Assembly (NCBI RefSeq): GCF_900109525.1
Contig: NZ_FOAN01000001.1
Location: forward strand, 248,001-312,000
Length of the DNA: 64,000 bases
Reading direction: 5' to 3'
Source of the DNA: Allobosea lupini
Lineage (GTDB): Bacteria; Pseudomonadota; Alphaproteobacteria; Rhizobiales; Beijerinckiaceae
In this document: piece by piece, positions 25,054-33,907 of the stretch
Layout of the letters: every line of letters starts with the position of its first letter
Position numbering within the stretch: the first letter of the stretch is position 1
Notes under the pieces: model-generated
Databases searched by the model: none
Told to the model about the DNA's origin: nothing
The model's input: the letters and a program-made list of their open reading frames with translations, nothing else
Made by a program: the position numbers and the translations under genes

Positions 25054-26507
25054 GCGCAAGACGCCCGGAGACAACCACCGCGCGCCGGATCGACCGGCTC
25101 GCCACCCTGCCGCTGTTCCACAAGCTGGAAGGGCGCAAGGTCGTGCTCGCGGGCGCGAGCGAAGGGGCGCTCTGGAAGGCTGAACTGCTCGCCGCCGCCG
25201 GCTCCGAGCTGCTGATCCTCTCCGGCGATCAGCCTGGAGCCTTCGGTGGCCTCGCTGCCGACCCGCCGGCCGGCTCGGTGACGGTGTTGCCGCGCGCCTG
25301 GCAGGCGGATGATCTCGACGGCGCCGCGCTCGCCATCGCCGATATCGACTCGCTCGAGGAAGCCAAGGCCTTCGTCGCCGCAGCCCGGCAAAACGGCGTC
25401 CCGGTCAATGTCGTCGACAAGCCCGAGTTCTGCGATTTTGCCTTCGGCTCGCTGGTCAACCGCTCGCCGCTCGTCATCGCGATCTCGACCGACGGCGCCG
25501 CTCCCGTCTTCGGCCAGGCGATCCGCGCCAAGATCGAGGCGTTGCTGCCGGCGGGCCTCAAGGCCTGGGCGCAGGCCGCACATGACTGGCGCCCGATGGT
25601 CAAAGCGCGCGAGCTCGCCTTTCCACTGCGCCGCGATTTCTGGGAACGCTTCACCAGCCGGGCTCTGGCCGAGCCGCAGCGCCAGCCCGAAGAGAACGAT
25701 CGCCGCGATCTCGCGAGGGTGCTCGACGAGATCGAGCGCGGCGGTACGCCGAACGGGCGGGTCACGCTGGTCGGTGCCGGTCCCGGCGATCCGGAGCTGC
25801 TGACGCTGAAGGCGATCCGGGCGCTGCAGAGCGCCGACATCATCCTCTATGACGACCTCGTCTCGGCAGGCGTGCTCGAGCTTGCCAGGCGCGAGGCCAA
25901 GCGCATGCTGGTCGGCAAGCAGGGCTACGGCCCGGCGGTGAAGCAGGATGACATCAATGCGATGCTCGTCTCGCTCGCCGGCCAGGGCAAGCATGTCGTC
26001 CGCTTGAAGGGTGGTGACCCCGGCATTTTCGGCCGTGCCGGCGAGGAGATCGAAGCCTGCCACCGTGCCGGCATCCCGGTCACGATCGTGCCCGGCATCT
26101 CGGCGGCGCAGGGCGCGGCCGCCTCGCTTGGTCTCTCGCTCACCCATCGCGATCATGCCCGTCGGCTGCAGTTCGTTACGGGTCATGCCCGCGACGGCAA
26201 GCTGCCGCAGGATCTCGACTGGAAGGCGCTTGCCGACCCCGCCGCGACCACGGTGCTCTACATGGCGCGCGCTACGCTGCCGCTGTTCCGCGAGAAGGCG
26301 CTCGCGGCGGGGCTCGACCCGGCTACGCCCGCTGTTGCCGTGCTCGGCGCAACCACCCCGACTGAAATGCGGATCGCGAGCACGATCGCGCACCTGCCGG
26401 AGAGGCTGGGCGAGCTTCCGAGCAAGGGGCCTGTCCTCGTGCTGATCGGCCACGCCATGGGCGCTGCGCTGCCGGCTGCATCGAGCGGCAACCTGGCGCA
26501 CGGCTGA
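25050..26507 (+). CDS. cysG: Siroheme synthase (uroporphyrinogen-III methyltransferase / precorrin-2 dehydrogenase-ferrochelatase)
   Basis: 485 residues making siroheme, the sulfite reductase cofactor. The N-terminal part (to about 210) is the CysG(B) dehydrogenase-chelatase; its NAD loop is an altered VLAGASEGALWKAELL instead of GGGxVAxRK, while VNVVDKPEFCDFAFGSLVNRSPLVIAIST is well kept. The C-terminal part is the SUMT methylase with VGAGPGDPELLTLKAIRALQSADIILYDDLVS and RLKGGDPGIFGRAGEE. The ATGA overlap with the small membrane-protein gene fixes the start. Confidence 0.94.
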   Translation: MSARRPETTTARRIDRLATLPLFHKLEGRKVVLAGASEGALWKAELLAAAGSELLILSGDQPGAFGGLAADPPAGSVTVLPRAWQADDLDGAALAIADIDSLEEAKAFVAAARQNGVPVNVVDKPEFCDFAFGSLVNRSPLVIAISTDGAAPVFGQAIRAKIEALLPAGLKAWAQAAHDWRPMVKARELAFPLRRDFWERFTSRALAEPQRQPEENDRRDLARVLDEIERGGTPNGRVTLVGAGPGDPELLTLKAIRALQSADIILYDDLVSAGVLELARREAKRMLVGKQGYGPAVKQDDINAMLVSLAGQGKHVVRLKGGDPGIFGRAGEEIEACHRAGIPVTIVPGISAAQGAAASLGLSLTHRDHARRLQFVTGHARDGKLPQDLDWKALADPAATTVLYMARATLPLFREKALAAGLDPATPAVAVLGATTPTEMRIASTIAHLPERLGELPSKGPVLVLIGHAMGAALPAASSGNLAHG

Positions 26508-26607
26508 CGTGAACCAAACCGCCGGAGATGCGTTTTCTCTCTGGCGCGAAAAGTTTGGAAGGGCTCTACTGCCTCCGCTAGTTGAGCGATGACCGCCAAT
26601 TCAGTAC

Positions 26608-26661
26608 GTTCTGTTTGTTTTTCAGAACAGTTTTTTGAGCCGTTCACGCGGTTTTCTGAAC
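26608..26661. promoter_or_regulatory. Cluster of GTTCTGAA-type half-sites before sbp
   Basis: GTTCTG (26608-26613) and CAGAAC (26623-26628) form an inverted pair nine bases apart, and TTCTGAAC recurs at 26654-26661. They sit in the A/T-rich stretch immediately before the sulfate-binding protein gene. This looks like a regulated promoter for the sulfate importer, distinct from the motif found before cysI. Confidence 0.4.
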
Positions 26662-26682
26662 TGTCCGACACGGAGCACTGAG

Positions 26683-27720
26683 ATGACGCGACAGAGACTT
26701 CACCGCTTGCTGCAAGCCGGTCTGGCGCTCGGGGCCTTTGCCGTTTGCTTCGGCGTGATCGGCGGTGCGCGCGCGCAGACCGAGCTGCTCAACGTCTCCT
26801 ATGATCCGACCCGCGAGCTCTATCGGGAGATCAACGCGGCCTTCATCGCCGACTGGAACGGCAAGAACGCCAAGAAGATCGGCACGATTCGGCAGTCGCA
26901 TGGCGGCTCGGGTGCGCAGGCCCGCACCGTCATCGACGGCCTCAATGCCGACGTGCTGACGCTGGCGCTCGCCGGCGACATCGACGCCGTCGCCGAGCGC
27001 TCGAAGAAGCTGCCGCTCGACTGGCAGAAGCGGCTGCCGCAGAACTCCTCACCCTACACCTCGACCATTGTCTTCCTCGTCCGCAAGGGCAATCCGAAGG
27101 CGATCAAGGACTGGGGTGACCTGGTGAAGCCCGGCGTTCAGATCATCACGCCGAACCCGAAGACCTCGGGCGGGGCGCGCTGGAACTATCTCGCCGCCTG
27201 GGCCTATGCCGAGAAAGCCTTCAACAAGGACGAGGCCAAGGTCCGCGACTATATCGGGAAGCTGCTCAGCAACGTCCCGGTGCTCGACACCGGCGCGCGC
27301 GGGGCGACCACGACCTTCACCCAGCGTGGCATCGGCGACGTCTTCCTGTCCTGGGAGAACGAGGCCTTCCTGGCGCTGAAGGAGTTCGGCGAGGACAAGT
27401 TCGACATCATCGTGCCCTCGCTCTCGATCCTGGCCGAGCCGCCGGTTGCGATCGTCGACGGCAACGTCGATACCAAGGGCACCCGTGCCGAGGCGCAAGC
27501 CTATCTCGAATTCCTCTACACGCCGAAGGGCCAGGCTATCATCGCCAAGCACTACTACCGCCCCCGCAATCCGGAAGCTGCCGACCCCAAAGACATCGCC
27601 CGCTTCCCGAAGGTCGAGCTCGTCACCATCGACGAGAGCTTCGGCGGCTGGGCCAAGGCGCAGCCCACCCATTTCGGTGACGGCGGCACGTTCGACCAGC
27701 TCTACAAGCCGGCGCGCTGA
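26683..27720 (+). CDS. sbp: Sulfate ABC transporter, periplasmic sulfate-binding protein
   Basis: 345 residues, secreted; signal peptide cut expected after ARAQ-T at about residue 32. Family motifs are LNVSYDPTRELYREINAAF, QSHGGSGAQARTVIDGLNADVLTLAL, PNPKTSGGARWNYLAAW and the C-terminal FPKVELVTIDESFGGWAKAQ. It binds sulfate (or thiosulfate, like CysP) and passes it to CysTW. The ATG at 26683 has GGAG seven bases upstream. First gene of the sbp-cysTWA operon. Confidence 0.95.
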   Translation: MTRQRLHRLLQAGLALGAFAVCFGVIGGARAQTELLNVSYDPTRELYREINAAFIADWNGKNAKKIGTIRQSHGGSGAQARTVIDGLNADVLTLALAGDIDAVAERSKKLPLDWQKRLPQNSSPYTSTIVFLVRKGNPKAIKDWGDLVKPGVQIITPNPKTSGGARWNYLAAWAYAEKAFNKDEAKVRDYIGKLLSNVPVLDTGARGATTTFTQRGIGDVFLSWENEAFLALKEFGEDKFDIIVPSLSILAEPPVAIVDGNVDTKGTRAEAQAYLEFLYTPKGQAIIAKHYYRPRNPEAADPKDIARFPKVELVTIDESFGGWAKAQPTHFGDGGTFDQLYKPAR

Positions 27721-27722
27721 GC

Positions 27723-28568
27723 ATGACGGCGGCAGTCTCCCGCTGGCGCGAGCCCAGCATCCTGCCAGGCTTCGGCCTGGCGCTGGGTATTACCGTAACG
27801 GCCCTGTCGCTGATCGTGCTGATTCCTCTGGCCGCGCTCTTCATCAAGGCGGCGAGCGCCGGCCCGGCCGACATCTGGGCCGTGGCGACCTCGCCGCGGA
27901 CGCTGGCCGCGTTGAAGCTCTCCTTTTTCGGAGCCTTCTTCGCCGCGGCAGTGAATGCCGTCTTCGGGCTGATCCTGGCCTGGGTGCTCGTCCGCTATGA
28001 TTTTCCGGGCAGGCGCCTGATCGATGCGGCGGTCGACCTGCCCTTCGCCCTGCCGACGGCCGTCGCCGGTATCGCGCTCGCGGCGATCTATGCACCCAAT
28101 GGCTGGGTCGGCAGCCTGCTAGCCCCCTATAATATCAAGGTCGCCTATACGCCGCTCGGCGTGATGGTGGCGCTGATCTTCATCGGGCTGCCCTTCGTCG
28201 TCCGCACCATCCAGCCGGTCTTGGAGGAGTTGCCTGCCGATATCGAGGAGGCGGCGGCGCTGCTTGGAGCCAGCCGCTGGCGCACCGTTTTCTCCGTGCT
28301 GCTGCCGCCGGTGCTGCCGGCCCTGCTGACCGGCTTCGTCCTCGCCTTCGCGCGTGCCGTCGGCGAATACGGCTCGGTCATCTTCATCGCCGGCAATGTG
28401 CCGATGGTCTCCGAGATCGCACCATTGCTGATCGTGATCCGGCTGGAGCAGTTCGACTATGCCGGGGCGGCCGTGGTCGCGACGATCATGCTCCTGCTCT
28501 CGTTTTCGCTGATCCTGCTCGTCAACCTGATCCAGGCACGCGCCCGCCGGAGGTTCGGCGATGTCTGA
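27723..28568 (+). CDS. cysT: Sulfate ABC transporter permease CysT
   Basis: 281 residues with about six membrane helices. The inner-membrane permease signature is EEAAALLGASRWRTVFSVLLPPVLPALLTGF, which docks to CysA. PGFGLALGITVTALSLIVLIPLAAL is the typical N-terminus. It starts two bases after sbp stops and overlaps cysW by eight bases. Works as a heterodimer with CysW. Confidence 0.95.
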   Translation: MTAAVSRWREPSILPGFGLALGITVTALSLIVLIPLAALFIKAASAGPADIWAVATSPRTLAALKLSFFGAFFAAAVNAVFGLILAWVLVRYDFPGRRLIDAAVDLPFALPTAVAGIALAAIYAPNGWVGSLLAPYNIKVAYTPLGVMVALIFIGLPFVVRTIQPVLEELPADIEEAAALLGASRWRTVFSVLLPPVLPALLTGFVLAFARAVGEYGSVIFIAGNVPMVSEIAPLLIVIRLEQFDYAGAAVVATIMLLLSFSLILLVNLIQARARRRFGDV

Positions 28569-29454
28569 CGCCAGCCTGCCCTATCAGATCGAGGACCTCG
28601 CGCCCGCCCGCGCCGCACGGCGCGTCAAGGGCGAGTCCCGCATCGTCCAGTTCGTGCTGGTTGCGATTTCGCTCCTCTTCCTTTGCCTCTTCCTGTTCCT
28701 GCCGCTGATCTCGGTCTTCGTCGAGGCCGGGGCGCGTGGCTGGCACGCCTACCGTGAGGCGATCCTCGAGCCCGATGCCTTGGCGGCGATCCGGTTGACC
28801 CTGCTCATCGCGGCAATCGCGGTGCCGTTCAACGTGATCATCGGCCTGGCGGCCGCCTGGGCGATCGCCAAGTTCGAATTCCGCGGCAAGAGCCTGCTGA
28901 TCAGCTTCATCGACCTGCCCTTCTCGGTCTCGCCGGTGATCTCGGGTCTGGTGTTCGTGCTGCTCTTCGGCGCGCAGGGCTATTTCGGCCCCTGGCTCGC
29001 GGCCAACGACCTCAAGATCATCTTCGCCGTGCCGGGCATCCTGCTGGCGACGATCTTCGTGACCTTCCCCTTCGTCGCGCGCGAACTGATCCCGCACATG
29101 CAGTCGCTCGGCTCGGCCGACGAGGAGACGGCGCTGACCTTGGGCGCCTCGCCCTGGCGCACCTTCTTCACGGTGACGCTGCCGAATGTGAAATGGAGCC
29201 TGTTCTACGGCGTGCTGCTCTGCAATGCCCGCGCCATGGGCGAGTTCGGCGCGGTCGCCGTCGTCTCGGGCAAGATCCGCGGCGTGACCACGACCATGCC
29301 GCTGCATGTCGAGATTCTCTACAACGAGTACATGGGCGCCGCCGCCTTCGCCGTCGCCTCGCTGCTAGCGGGCCTTGCCCTCGTCACGCTCGTCCTAAAA
29401 AGCGTCCTGGAGTGGCATTTCGCCGACGCGATCGCCGCCAGCCGCCGTCACTGA
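28561..29454 (+). CDS. cysW: Sulfate ABC transporter permease CysW
   Basis: 297 residues, six membrane helices, with the coupling loop DEETALTLGASPWRTFFTVTLPNVKWSLFYG and the CysW ending GAAAFAVASLLAGLALVTLVLKSVLEW. It pairs with CysT to form the sulfate channel. It overlaps the end of cysT and is followed 12 bases later by the cysA start. Confidence 0.95.
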   Translation: MSDASLPYQIEDLAPARAARRVKGESRIVQFVLVAISLLFLCLFLFLPLISVFVEAGARGWHAYREAILEPDALAAIRLTLLIAAIAVPFNVIIGLAAAWAIAKFEFRGKSLLISFIDLPFSVSPVISGLVFVLLFGAQGYFGPWLAANDLKIIFAVPGILLATIFVTFPFVARELIPHMQSLGSADEETALTLGASPWRTFFTVTLPNVKWSLFYGVLLCNARAMGEFGAVAVVSGKIRGVTTTMPLHVEILYNEYMGAAAFAVASLLAGLALVTLVLKSVLEWHFADAIAASRRH

Positions 29455-29466
29455 GTGGAACAGCCC

Positions 29467-30513
29467 ATGTCGGTCGCCGTCACCATCGAAAGCGTCGAGA
29501 AGCGCTTCCAGAACTTCCCCGCCCTGCGCGGCGTCTCGCTCGACATCCAGCCGGGCGAACTCGTCGCGCTGCTCGGTCCCTCCGGCTCGGGCAAGACGAC
29601 ATTGCTGCGCGTCATCGCCGGGCTGGAACAGGCCGAGCGCGGCCGCGTGCTCTTCGGCGAGACCGATACCCGCGAGCTGTCGCTGCGCGAGCGCCGGATC
29701 GGCTTCGTCTTCCAGCACTATGCGCTGTTCAAGACGATGAGCGTCGCCGAGAACATCGCCTTCGGCTTGAAGTCGCGTCCGCGCGCCGAACGGCCGAGTT
29801 CGGCCGAGATCAAGAAGCGCGTCTCCGATCTCCTGGAACTCATCCAGCTGCCGGGCCTCGAAAAGCGCTATCCGAACCAACTCTCGGGCGGCCAGCGTCA
29901 GCGCATCGCGCTCGCCCGGGCGCTGGCAATCGAGCCGCGCGTGCTGCTGCTCGACGAGCCTTTCGGAGCCTTGGACGCCAAGGTCCGCAAGGATTTGCGC
30001 GCCTGGCTGCGCGAGTTGCACCGGCACACCGGCCATACCACCGTCTTCGTCACGCACGACCAGGAGGAGGCGTTGGAGCTCGCCGACCGGGTCGCGATCC
30101 TGCATGATGGCCGGCTCGAGCAGGTCGGTTCGCCCGACGATGTCTACGACCATCCGGCGACGCCCTTCGTCTGCCAGTTCCTGGGCGACGCCAACCATCT
30201 GCCGGTCAAGGTCGTCGGCAGCCAAGCCTTCTTCCAGGACCGGCCCGTGCTGGGCGGTCTGCGCCAGAATCAGGGCGGGCCGGCCTCGCTCTATGTCCGG
30301 CCGCAGCATTTGCGCATCGTCGATGATGCGCCGCTCGCTCTGCCCGGTGTCGTCGAGCATCTGCGCCGGAACGGGCCACTGCGCCGCGCCGAAGTCGCCG
30401 TCGAAGGGCTGCCAAGGCGGCTCGACGTCGACCTCGCCAGCCAGGTCGCGCCGGCGATCGGCGAGCGGATCCGGCTGCGCATCACGCATGGCAACCTCTT
30501 CGCCGCGGCCTGA
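29467..30513 (+). CDS. cysA: Sulfate ABC transporter ATP-binding protein CysA
   Basis: 348 residues. Walker A GPSGSGKT (37-44), signature [14 protein letters not shown] (from about 139), Walker [21 protein letters not shown] and the switch histidine in VTHDQEEA. The C-terminal TOBE-like regulatory domain includes [12 protein letters not shown] chose ATG 29467 over GTG 29455, since the nucleotide-binding fold begins just after it. Last gene of the importer operon. Confidence 0.94.
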   Translation: MSVAVTIESVEKRFQNFPALRGVSLDIQPGELVALLGPSGSGKTTLLRVIAGLEQAERGRVLFGETDTRELSLRERRIGFVFQHYALFKTMSVAENIAFGLKSRPRAERPSSAEIKKRVSDLLELIQLPGLEKRYPNQLSGGQRQRIALARALAIEPRVLLLDEPFGALDAKVRKDLRAWLRELHRHTGHTTVFVTHDQEEALELADRVAILHDGRLEQVGSPDDVYDHPATPFVCQFLGDANHLPVKVVGSQAFFQDRPVLGGLRQNQGGPASLYVRPQHLRIVDDAPLALPGVVEHLRRNGPLRRAEVAVEGLPRRLDVDLASQVAPAIGERIRLRITHGNLFAAA

Positions 30514-30586
30514 TGCCGCCCTCGCCTTTCGCGCACCGGGCGGGTTATCCCTGTCGCCTGACATGTTCTGACGACAGGAGATGGCC

Positions 30587-31024
30587 ATGAAGGCGCGAGC
30601 GAAGTGGGTCGAGGGCATGGCCTTCCTGGGGGAAGCCGGCAGCGGCCATGCAGTGGTCATGGACGGTGCGCCTGAATATGGCGGCCGCAATATCGGCATT
30701 CGGCCGATGGAGATGCTGCTGATCGGGCTCGCCGGCTGCACTGGCTTCGACGTCGTGCAGATCCTGAAGAAGGGCCGCGAGGCGGTGACCGGCTGCGAGG
30801 TCGAGGTCGAGGCGGAGCGCGCGACCGAGGACCCCAAGGTCTTCACCAAGATCCACCTCGCCTATCGCATCAGCGGCCGCGGCCTGTCGCAGGCCAAGGC
30901 CGAGCGCGCCGTCACATTGTCGAAGGAAAAGTACTGTTCCGCTTCGATCATGCTGGGGGCGACCGCGCAGATGAGCACCTCGCTCGTGATCATCGAGGAA
31001 CTGCAACAGGAGGCCGCCGAATGA
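30587..31024 (+). CDS. OsmC/Ohr family protein
   Basis: 145 residues. The two reactive cysteines of the family are Cys51 (LIGLAGCTGFDVV) and Cys117 (SKEKYCSASIML). The group with KARAKWVEGMAF and RPMEMLLIGLAGCTG is the YhfA-like/OsmC branch, thought to act on peroxides or on persulfides. ATG 30587 has AGGAG six bases before it. Its stop overlaps the sulfurtransferase start (ATGA), so a link to sulfane sulfur is a reasonable inference. Confidence 0.87.
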   Translation: MKARAKWVEGMAFLGEAGSGHAVVMDGAPEYGGRNIGIRPMEMLLIGLAGCTGFDVVQILKKGREAVTGCEVEVEAERATEDPKVFTKIHLAYRISGRGLSQAKAERAVTLSKEKYCSASIMLGATAQMSTSLVIIEELQQEAAE

Positions 31025-31884
31025 CGGACATCCCGACCTCGGGGCTGGTATCGCCCAACGTCCTGGCCGGAGCGCTGGGTTCGCCCGATCTCGTCATCAT
31101 CGATATTCGTGCCGCCGCCGAGGGCGGGCGCCAGGCCTTCGAGGCCGGTCATATCCCCGGTGCCGTGCACAGCGACTACGCCGCCGACGGCTGGCGCGCC
31201 AAAGTCGGCAATGCGCCCGGCATGCTGCCGCCGCTCGACCATCTCGCCGAACTGGTGGGGCGGCTCGGCGTCACTCCCCCGAGCAAGGTGGTGATCGTCC
31301 CCGCCGGGCTCAGCGCCAGTGATCTTGCCGCCGCGACGCGCGTCTACTGGACGCTGAAGCTGATCGGCCACGGCCAGCAGGCCATCCTCGACGGCGGCTT
31401 CGACGGCTGGCGAACTGCGCCCGGCCTGCGGATCGAGACCGGTCCGTCCAAGCCGGTGCCGGCCTCGCCTTACCCGGTGGTCGTGCAGCAGAAGCTGCGC
31501 AGTACCGCCGACGCCACGCTCGTTGCTTCGCGCAGCAAGCTGGCGACGCTCGTCGATGCTCGTTCGGCCAGCTATTTCGAGGGACAGGAAAAGGCGGCGG
31601 AAGCTGCGCGCGCCGGGCGCATCCCCGGCGCCGTCTCGCGCGACTATTCGGCGGCCTTCGACCCTTCGACCGGGCGGTTCAAGCCTGCCGGAGAGCTCGG
31701 CACGTTGTTCGGCCCGGTGCCGAACGGCCCGGTGATTTCCTATTGCAACACCGGCCACACTGCGTCGCTGAACTGGTTCGTGATGTCGGAGCTGCTCGAG
31801 CGCGAGGAGGTCTCGCTCTACGATGGCTCGATGACCGACTGGACACAGGACCCGGAGCGGCCAGTCGCGATCGGAGGCGGCTGA
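31021..31884 (+). CDS. Two-domain sulfurtransferase (thiosulfate/3-mercaptopyruvate type)
   Basis: 287 residues, tandem rhodanese domains. The N-terminal inactive domain carries VIIDIRAAAEGGRQAFEAGHIPGAVHSDY. The C-terminal active domain has Cys242 in SYCNTGHTAS. The loop CNTGHT differs from both CRKGVT (rhodanese) and CGSGVT (mercaptopyruvate), and resembles a branch common in proteobacteria whose donor is uncertain. Coupled to the OsmC gene by ATGA. Probably processes reduced sulfur next to the sulfate assimilation genes. Confidence 0.87.
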   Translation: MTDIPTSGLVSPNVLAGALGSPDLVIIDIRAAAEGGRQAFEAGHIPGAVHSDYAADGWRAKVGNAPGMLPPLDHLAELVGRLGVTPPSKVVIVPAGLSASDLAAATRVYWTLKLIGHGQQAILDGGFDGWRTAPGLRIETGPSKPVPASPYPVVVQQKLRSTADATLVASRSKLATLVDARSASYFEGQEKAAEAARAGRIPGAVSRDYSAAFDPSTGRFKPAGELGTLFGPVPNGPVISYCNTGHTASLNWFVMSELLEREEVSLYDGSMTDWTQDPERPVAIGGG

Positions 31885-31896
31885 GCGCCCCGCGGC

Positions 31897-32805
31897 TCAG
31901 TGCTGGGGTGGTGTGGCGTACCAGTCGCCCGGCAGAGCTTGGCGGAGAGCCTGCTTCAAGATTCCGACAAGATGGTCCGTCGCGACGTTGGAAACCCCAT
32001 CGACGCGGTGCAGGACGAGGTCGATGGAAGGCAAGGTCGGCAAGCCGTATTCGGCCGGATCGAGCATCCGCACCGATTTTGGGTGACCTATCGGCGTACG
32101 AAGCGCGAGCCCGAGTCCGGCTGCGGTCGCCGCCCACAAGCCTGCGAGACTGGGGCTGACAAACGCCACTCGCCAAGCTGTGCCCTGGCGATCGAGCTGT
32201 TCGCAAGCGATATCTCGTAGAAGGCAGGGCGTTTCGAGAAGGGCAAGCGGGAGAGGCTCGCCACGATCGTTACGCCATGCATCATTCGCGGCGGCGAGCC
32301 AGCAGAGCGGCACGCTTGCTATGCGTTCGACGCGAGCAGGACGTTCTCCTCCATCCCAGGCGAGAGCGATATCAAGCTGCCGGGATGCAATCTTGTCGAC
32401 CAGTTCGCCGTTGCGGGCTATCCGGCCCTCGATGCGGACCTTCGGGTGAGCTCGGGCGAACTGTCCCAGGACGCCAGGCAAGATCGTTTCACCGAAATCC
32501 TCCTGTAGTCCGAGGCGAATCCAGCCTTCGAGATTGGCCCCGCCTACGGCGCCGAGCGCCTCATCGTTGAGGTCCAGGAGGCGTTGGGCGTAGGAAAGGA
32601 GGGTTTCGCCAGCGTCGGTCAATCTCAGTCCGCGCCCTGACTTGCGAAGCAGGGTAACGCCCGCCTGCTCCTCCAATTTCTTGAGTTGGGCGCTCACCGC
32701 TGAGGTCGAGCGGCCCAGCCGCTCGGCGGCCCGGGCAAAGGATCCCGTTTCGAAACCCACTGCGAAGCTGCGCAAAGCATCGAGATCAAGATTGGTAGGC
32801 CGCAT
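31897..32805 (-). CDS. LysR-family transcriptional regulator
   Basis: 302 residues. The N-terminal helix-turn-helix is LDALRSFAVGFETGSFARAAERLGRSTSAVSAQLKKLEEQAGVTLLRKSGRGLRLTDAGE cut as usual at about residue 70; the rest is a periplasmic-binding-like effector domain. It is divergent from the cupin-DUF4865 pair, the standard layout for a LysR regulator and its target. The intervening 104 bases carry direct repeats. The effector is unknown. Confidence 0.92.
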   Translation of the reverse strand: MRPTNLDLDALRSFAVGFETGSFARAAERLGRSTSAVSAQLKKLEEQAGVTLLRKSGRGLRLTDAGETLLSYAQRLLDLNDEALGAVGGANLEGWIRLGLQEDFGETILPGVLGQFARAHPKVRIEGRIARNGELVDKIASRQLDIALAWDGGERPARVERIASVPLCWLAAANDAWRNDRGEPLPLALLETPCLLRDIACEQLDRQGTAWRVAFVSPSLAGLWAATAAGLGLALRTPIGHPKSVRMLDPAEYGLPTLPSIDLVLHRVDGVSNVATDHLVGILKQALRQALPGDWYATPPQH

Positions 32806-32809
32806 AACT

Positions 32810-32839
32810 GTCCTGAAAAACCGGATCTTTCGTCCTGAA
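32810..32839. promoter_or_regulatory. Direct repeats GTCCTGAA in the LysR-cupin divergent promoter
   Basis: GTCCTGAA occurs at 32810-32817 and again at 32832-32839, 22 bases apart, which is about two helical turns on one face of the DNA. They lie just upstream of the LysR start codon. Likely regulator contact sites, though LysR proteins usually prefer T-N11-A inverted repeats. Confidence 0.4.
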
Positions 32840-32909
32840 TTATTCGATTTTCCGCACAGTTGTCGATCGCCAGAATGGCGTTGTCAAATGAAGAGGAAGT
32901 CAGAACTCG

Positions 32910-33344
32910 ATGAGCGCTGCGTTCGAAACGGAATCCGAATCTCCGACCAGGATGACGGTATGGCGTGACGGATCGAATATCACCGCGGCCCCGCCCGACA
33001 TCGCCAATCGGCCATTTCTCGCTCAAATGCTGCTGTCGAGCAGCCGAGAAGGCGACATGACCGCAATGCGGGTCTTCATGGAGCCGGGCACGATGACGAA
33101 CTGGCACAGCCATCCGCGTGGTCAGCTCCTGTTCGTCGTCAGCGGTGTCGGCCATGTGCAGCGTCACGGCGAAGCGGCCGAATGTGTTCGCGCCGGCGAC
33201 ACCGTCTGGTTCGCCGCGGGTGAGCGCCATCGGCATGGCGCCGCATCAGACAGTTCGTTCAGCTATCTCAGCGTGCAATGCGTCAGGGATGGCACTGCGG
33301 TTCGTTGGCTGGACACGGCCGAAAGCGAGGAGGCCGAGCAATGA
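32910..33344 (+). CDS. Cupin domain protein
   Basis: 144 residues. Metal-binding cupin motifs are MEPGTMTNWHSHPRGQLLFVVSGVGHVQ (about residues 57-84) and AGDTVWFAAGERHRHGA (about 96-112), giving His-His-Gln/Glu-His ligands. Small cupins of this kind often act on quinones or carbohydrates or simply bind metal; I cannot specify. It is divergent from LysR and overlaps the DUF4865 gene by ATGA. Confidence 0.85.
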   Translation: MSAAFETESESPTRMTVWRDGSNITAAPPDIANRPFLAQMLLSSSREGDMTAMRVFMEPGTMTNWHSHPRGQLLFVVSGVGHVQRHGEAAECVRAGDTVWFAAGERHRHGAASDSSFSYLSVQCVRDGTAVRWLDTAESEEAEQ

Positions 33345-33907
33345 TCGCGATGCAATACAGTCTGGTCTTTCCAGCTGACTACGACATGACGATCATCGAA
33401 CGGCGCATTCGCGACAAGGGGCCGTTGCTTGACGGCTTTCCGCACCTTCGTTTCAAGGCCTATCTGTCTGCGCGCAAGGACGAGATCGATTTCGCGAGCC
33501 CGGAGAATCTCTATGCGCCGTTCTATCTCTGGGACAGGCCGGATGGGGTCAGCAACTTCCTGACCGGCCCCGGCTTCGCTCAACTGACAAAGGACTTCGG
33601 CTGGCCAAGTGTCGACATATGGCTGATCTGGCATAGCGTCGTCGCCGTCGACGTCGCGGACGCGCGCTTTGCGAGCCGTCACGTCGAGGCCATTTCGCCC
33701 TATCGCGATCTGACGGAACTGAAAAACGAGTCGATCCGATGGGCCAAATCGGATTCACCGAAAGGAGCCTTGGCAGTCGTCGTTGGATTTGATCCGAAAG
33801 GATGGCGCCTGGAGCGTTTTCAACTTTGGCGAAGCGCCCCGTCGCCTTCGGACGTCGCCGACCAGATCTACCGCGTTGGCCACGTATCAGAGGGTCCCCA
33901 GGCCTGA
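33341..33907 (+). CDS. DUF4865 family protein
   Basis: 188 residues. Recognised by MIAMQYSLVFPADYDMTIIERRI, PLLDGFPHLRFKAYLSAR, NLYAPFYLWDRPDGVSNFLTGPGFAQLTKDFGWPSVDIW and a C-terminal FDPKGWRLERFQLW. The family is usually found next to a LysR regulator and a cupin or tautomerase gene and has no assigned reaction. The ATG overlaps the cupin stop. The pair probably forms a small LysR-controlled detoxification or catabolic cassette. Confidence 0.85.
   Translation: MIAMQYSLVFPADYDMTIIERRIRDKGPLLDGFPHLRFKAYLSARKDEIDFASPENLYAPFYLWDRPDGVSNFLTGPGFAQLTKDFGWPSVDIWLIWHSVVAVDVADARFASRHVEAISPYRDLTELKNESIRWAKSDSPKGALAVVVGFDPKGWRLERFQLWRSAPSPSDVADQIYRVGHVSEGPQA

Noticed and set aside
24276..26501. A 741-codon frame antisense to DUF934, the small membrane gene and cysG
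   Set aside because: It spans three convincing sense genes that overlap in operon fashion and has no recognisable domain.
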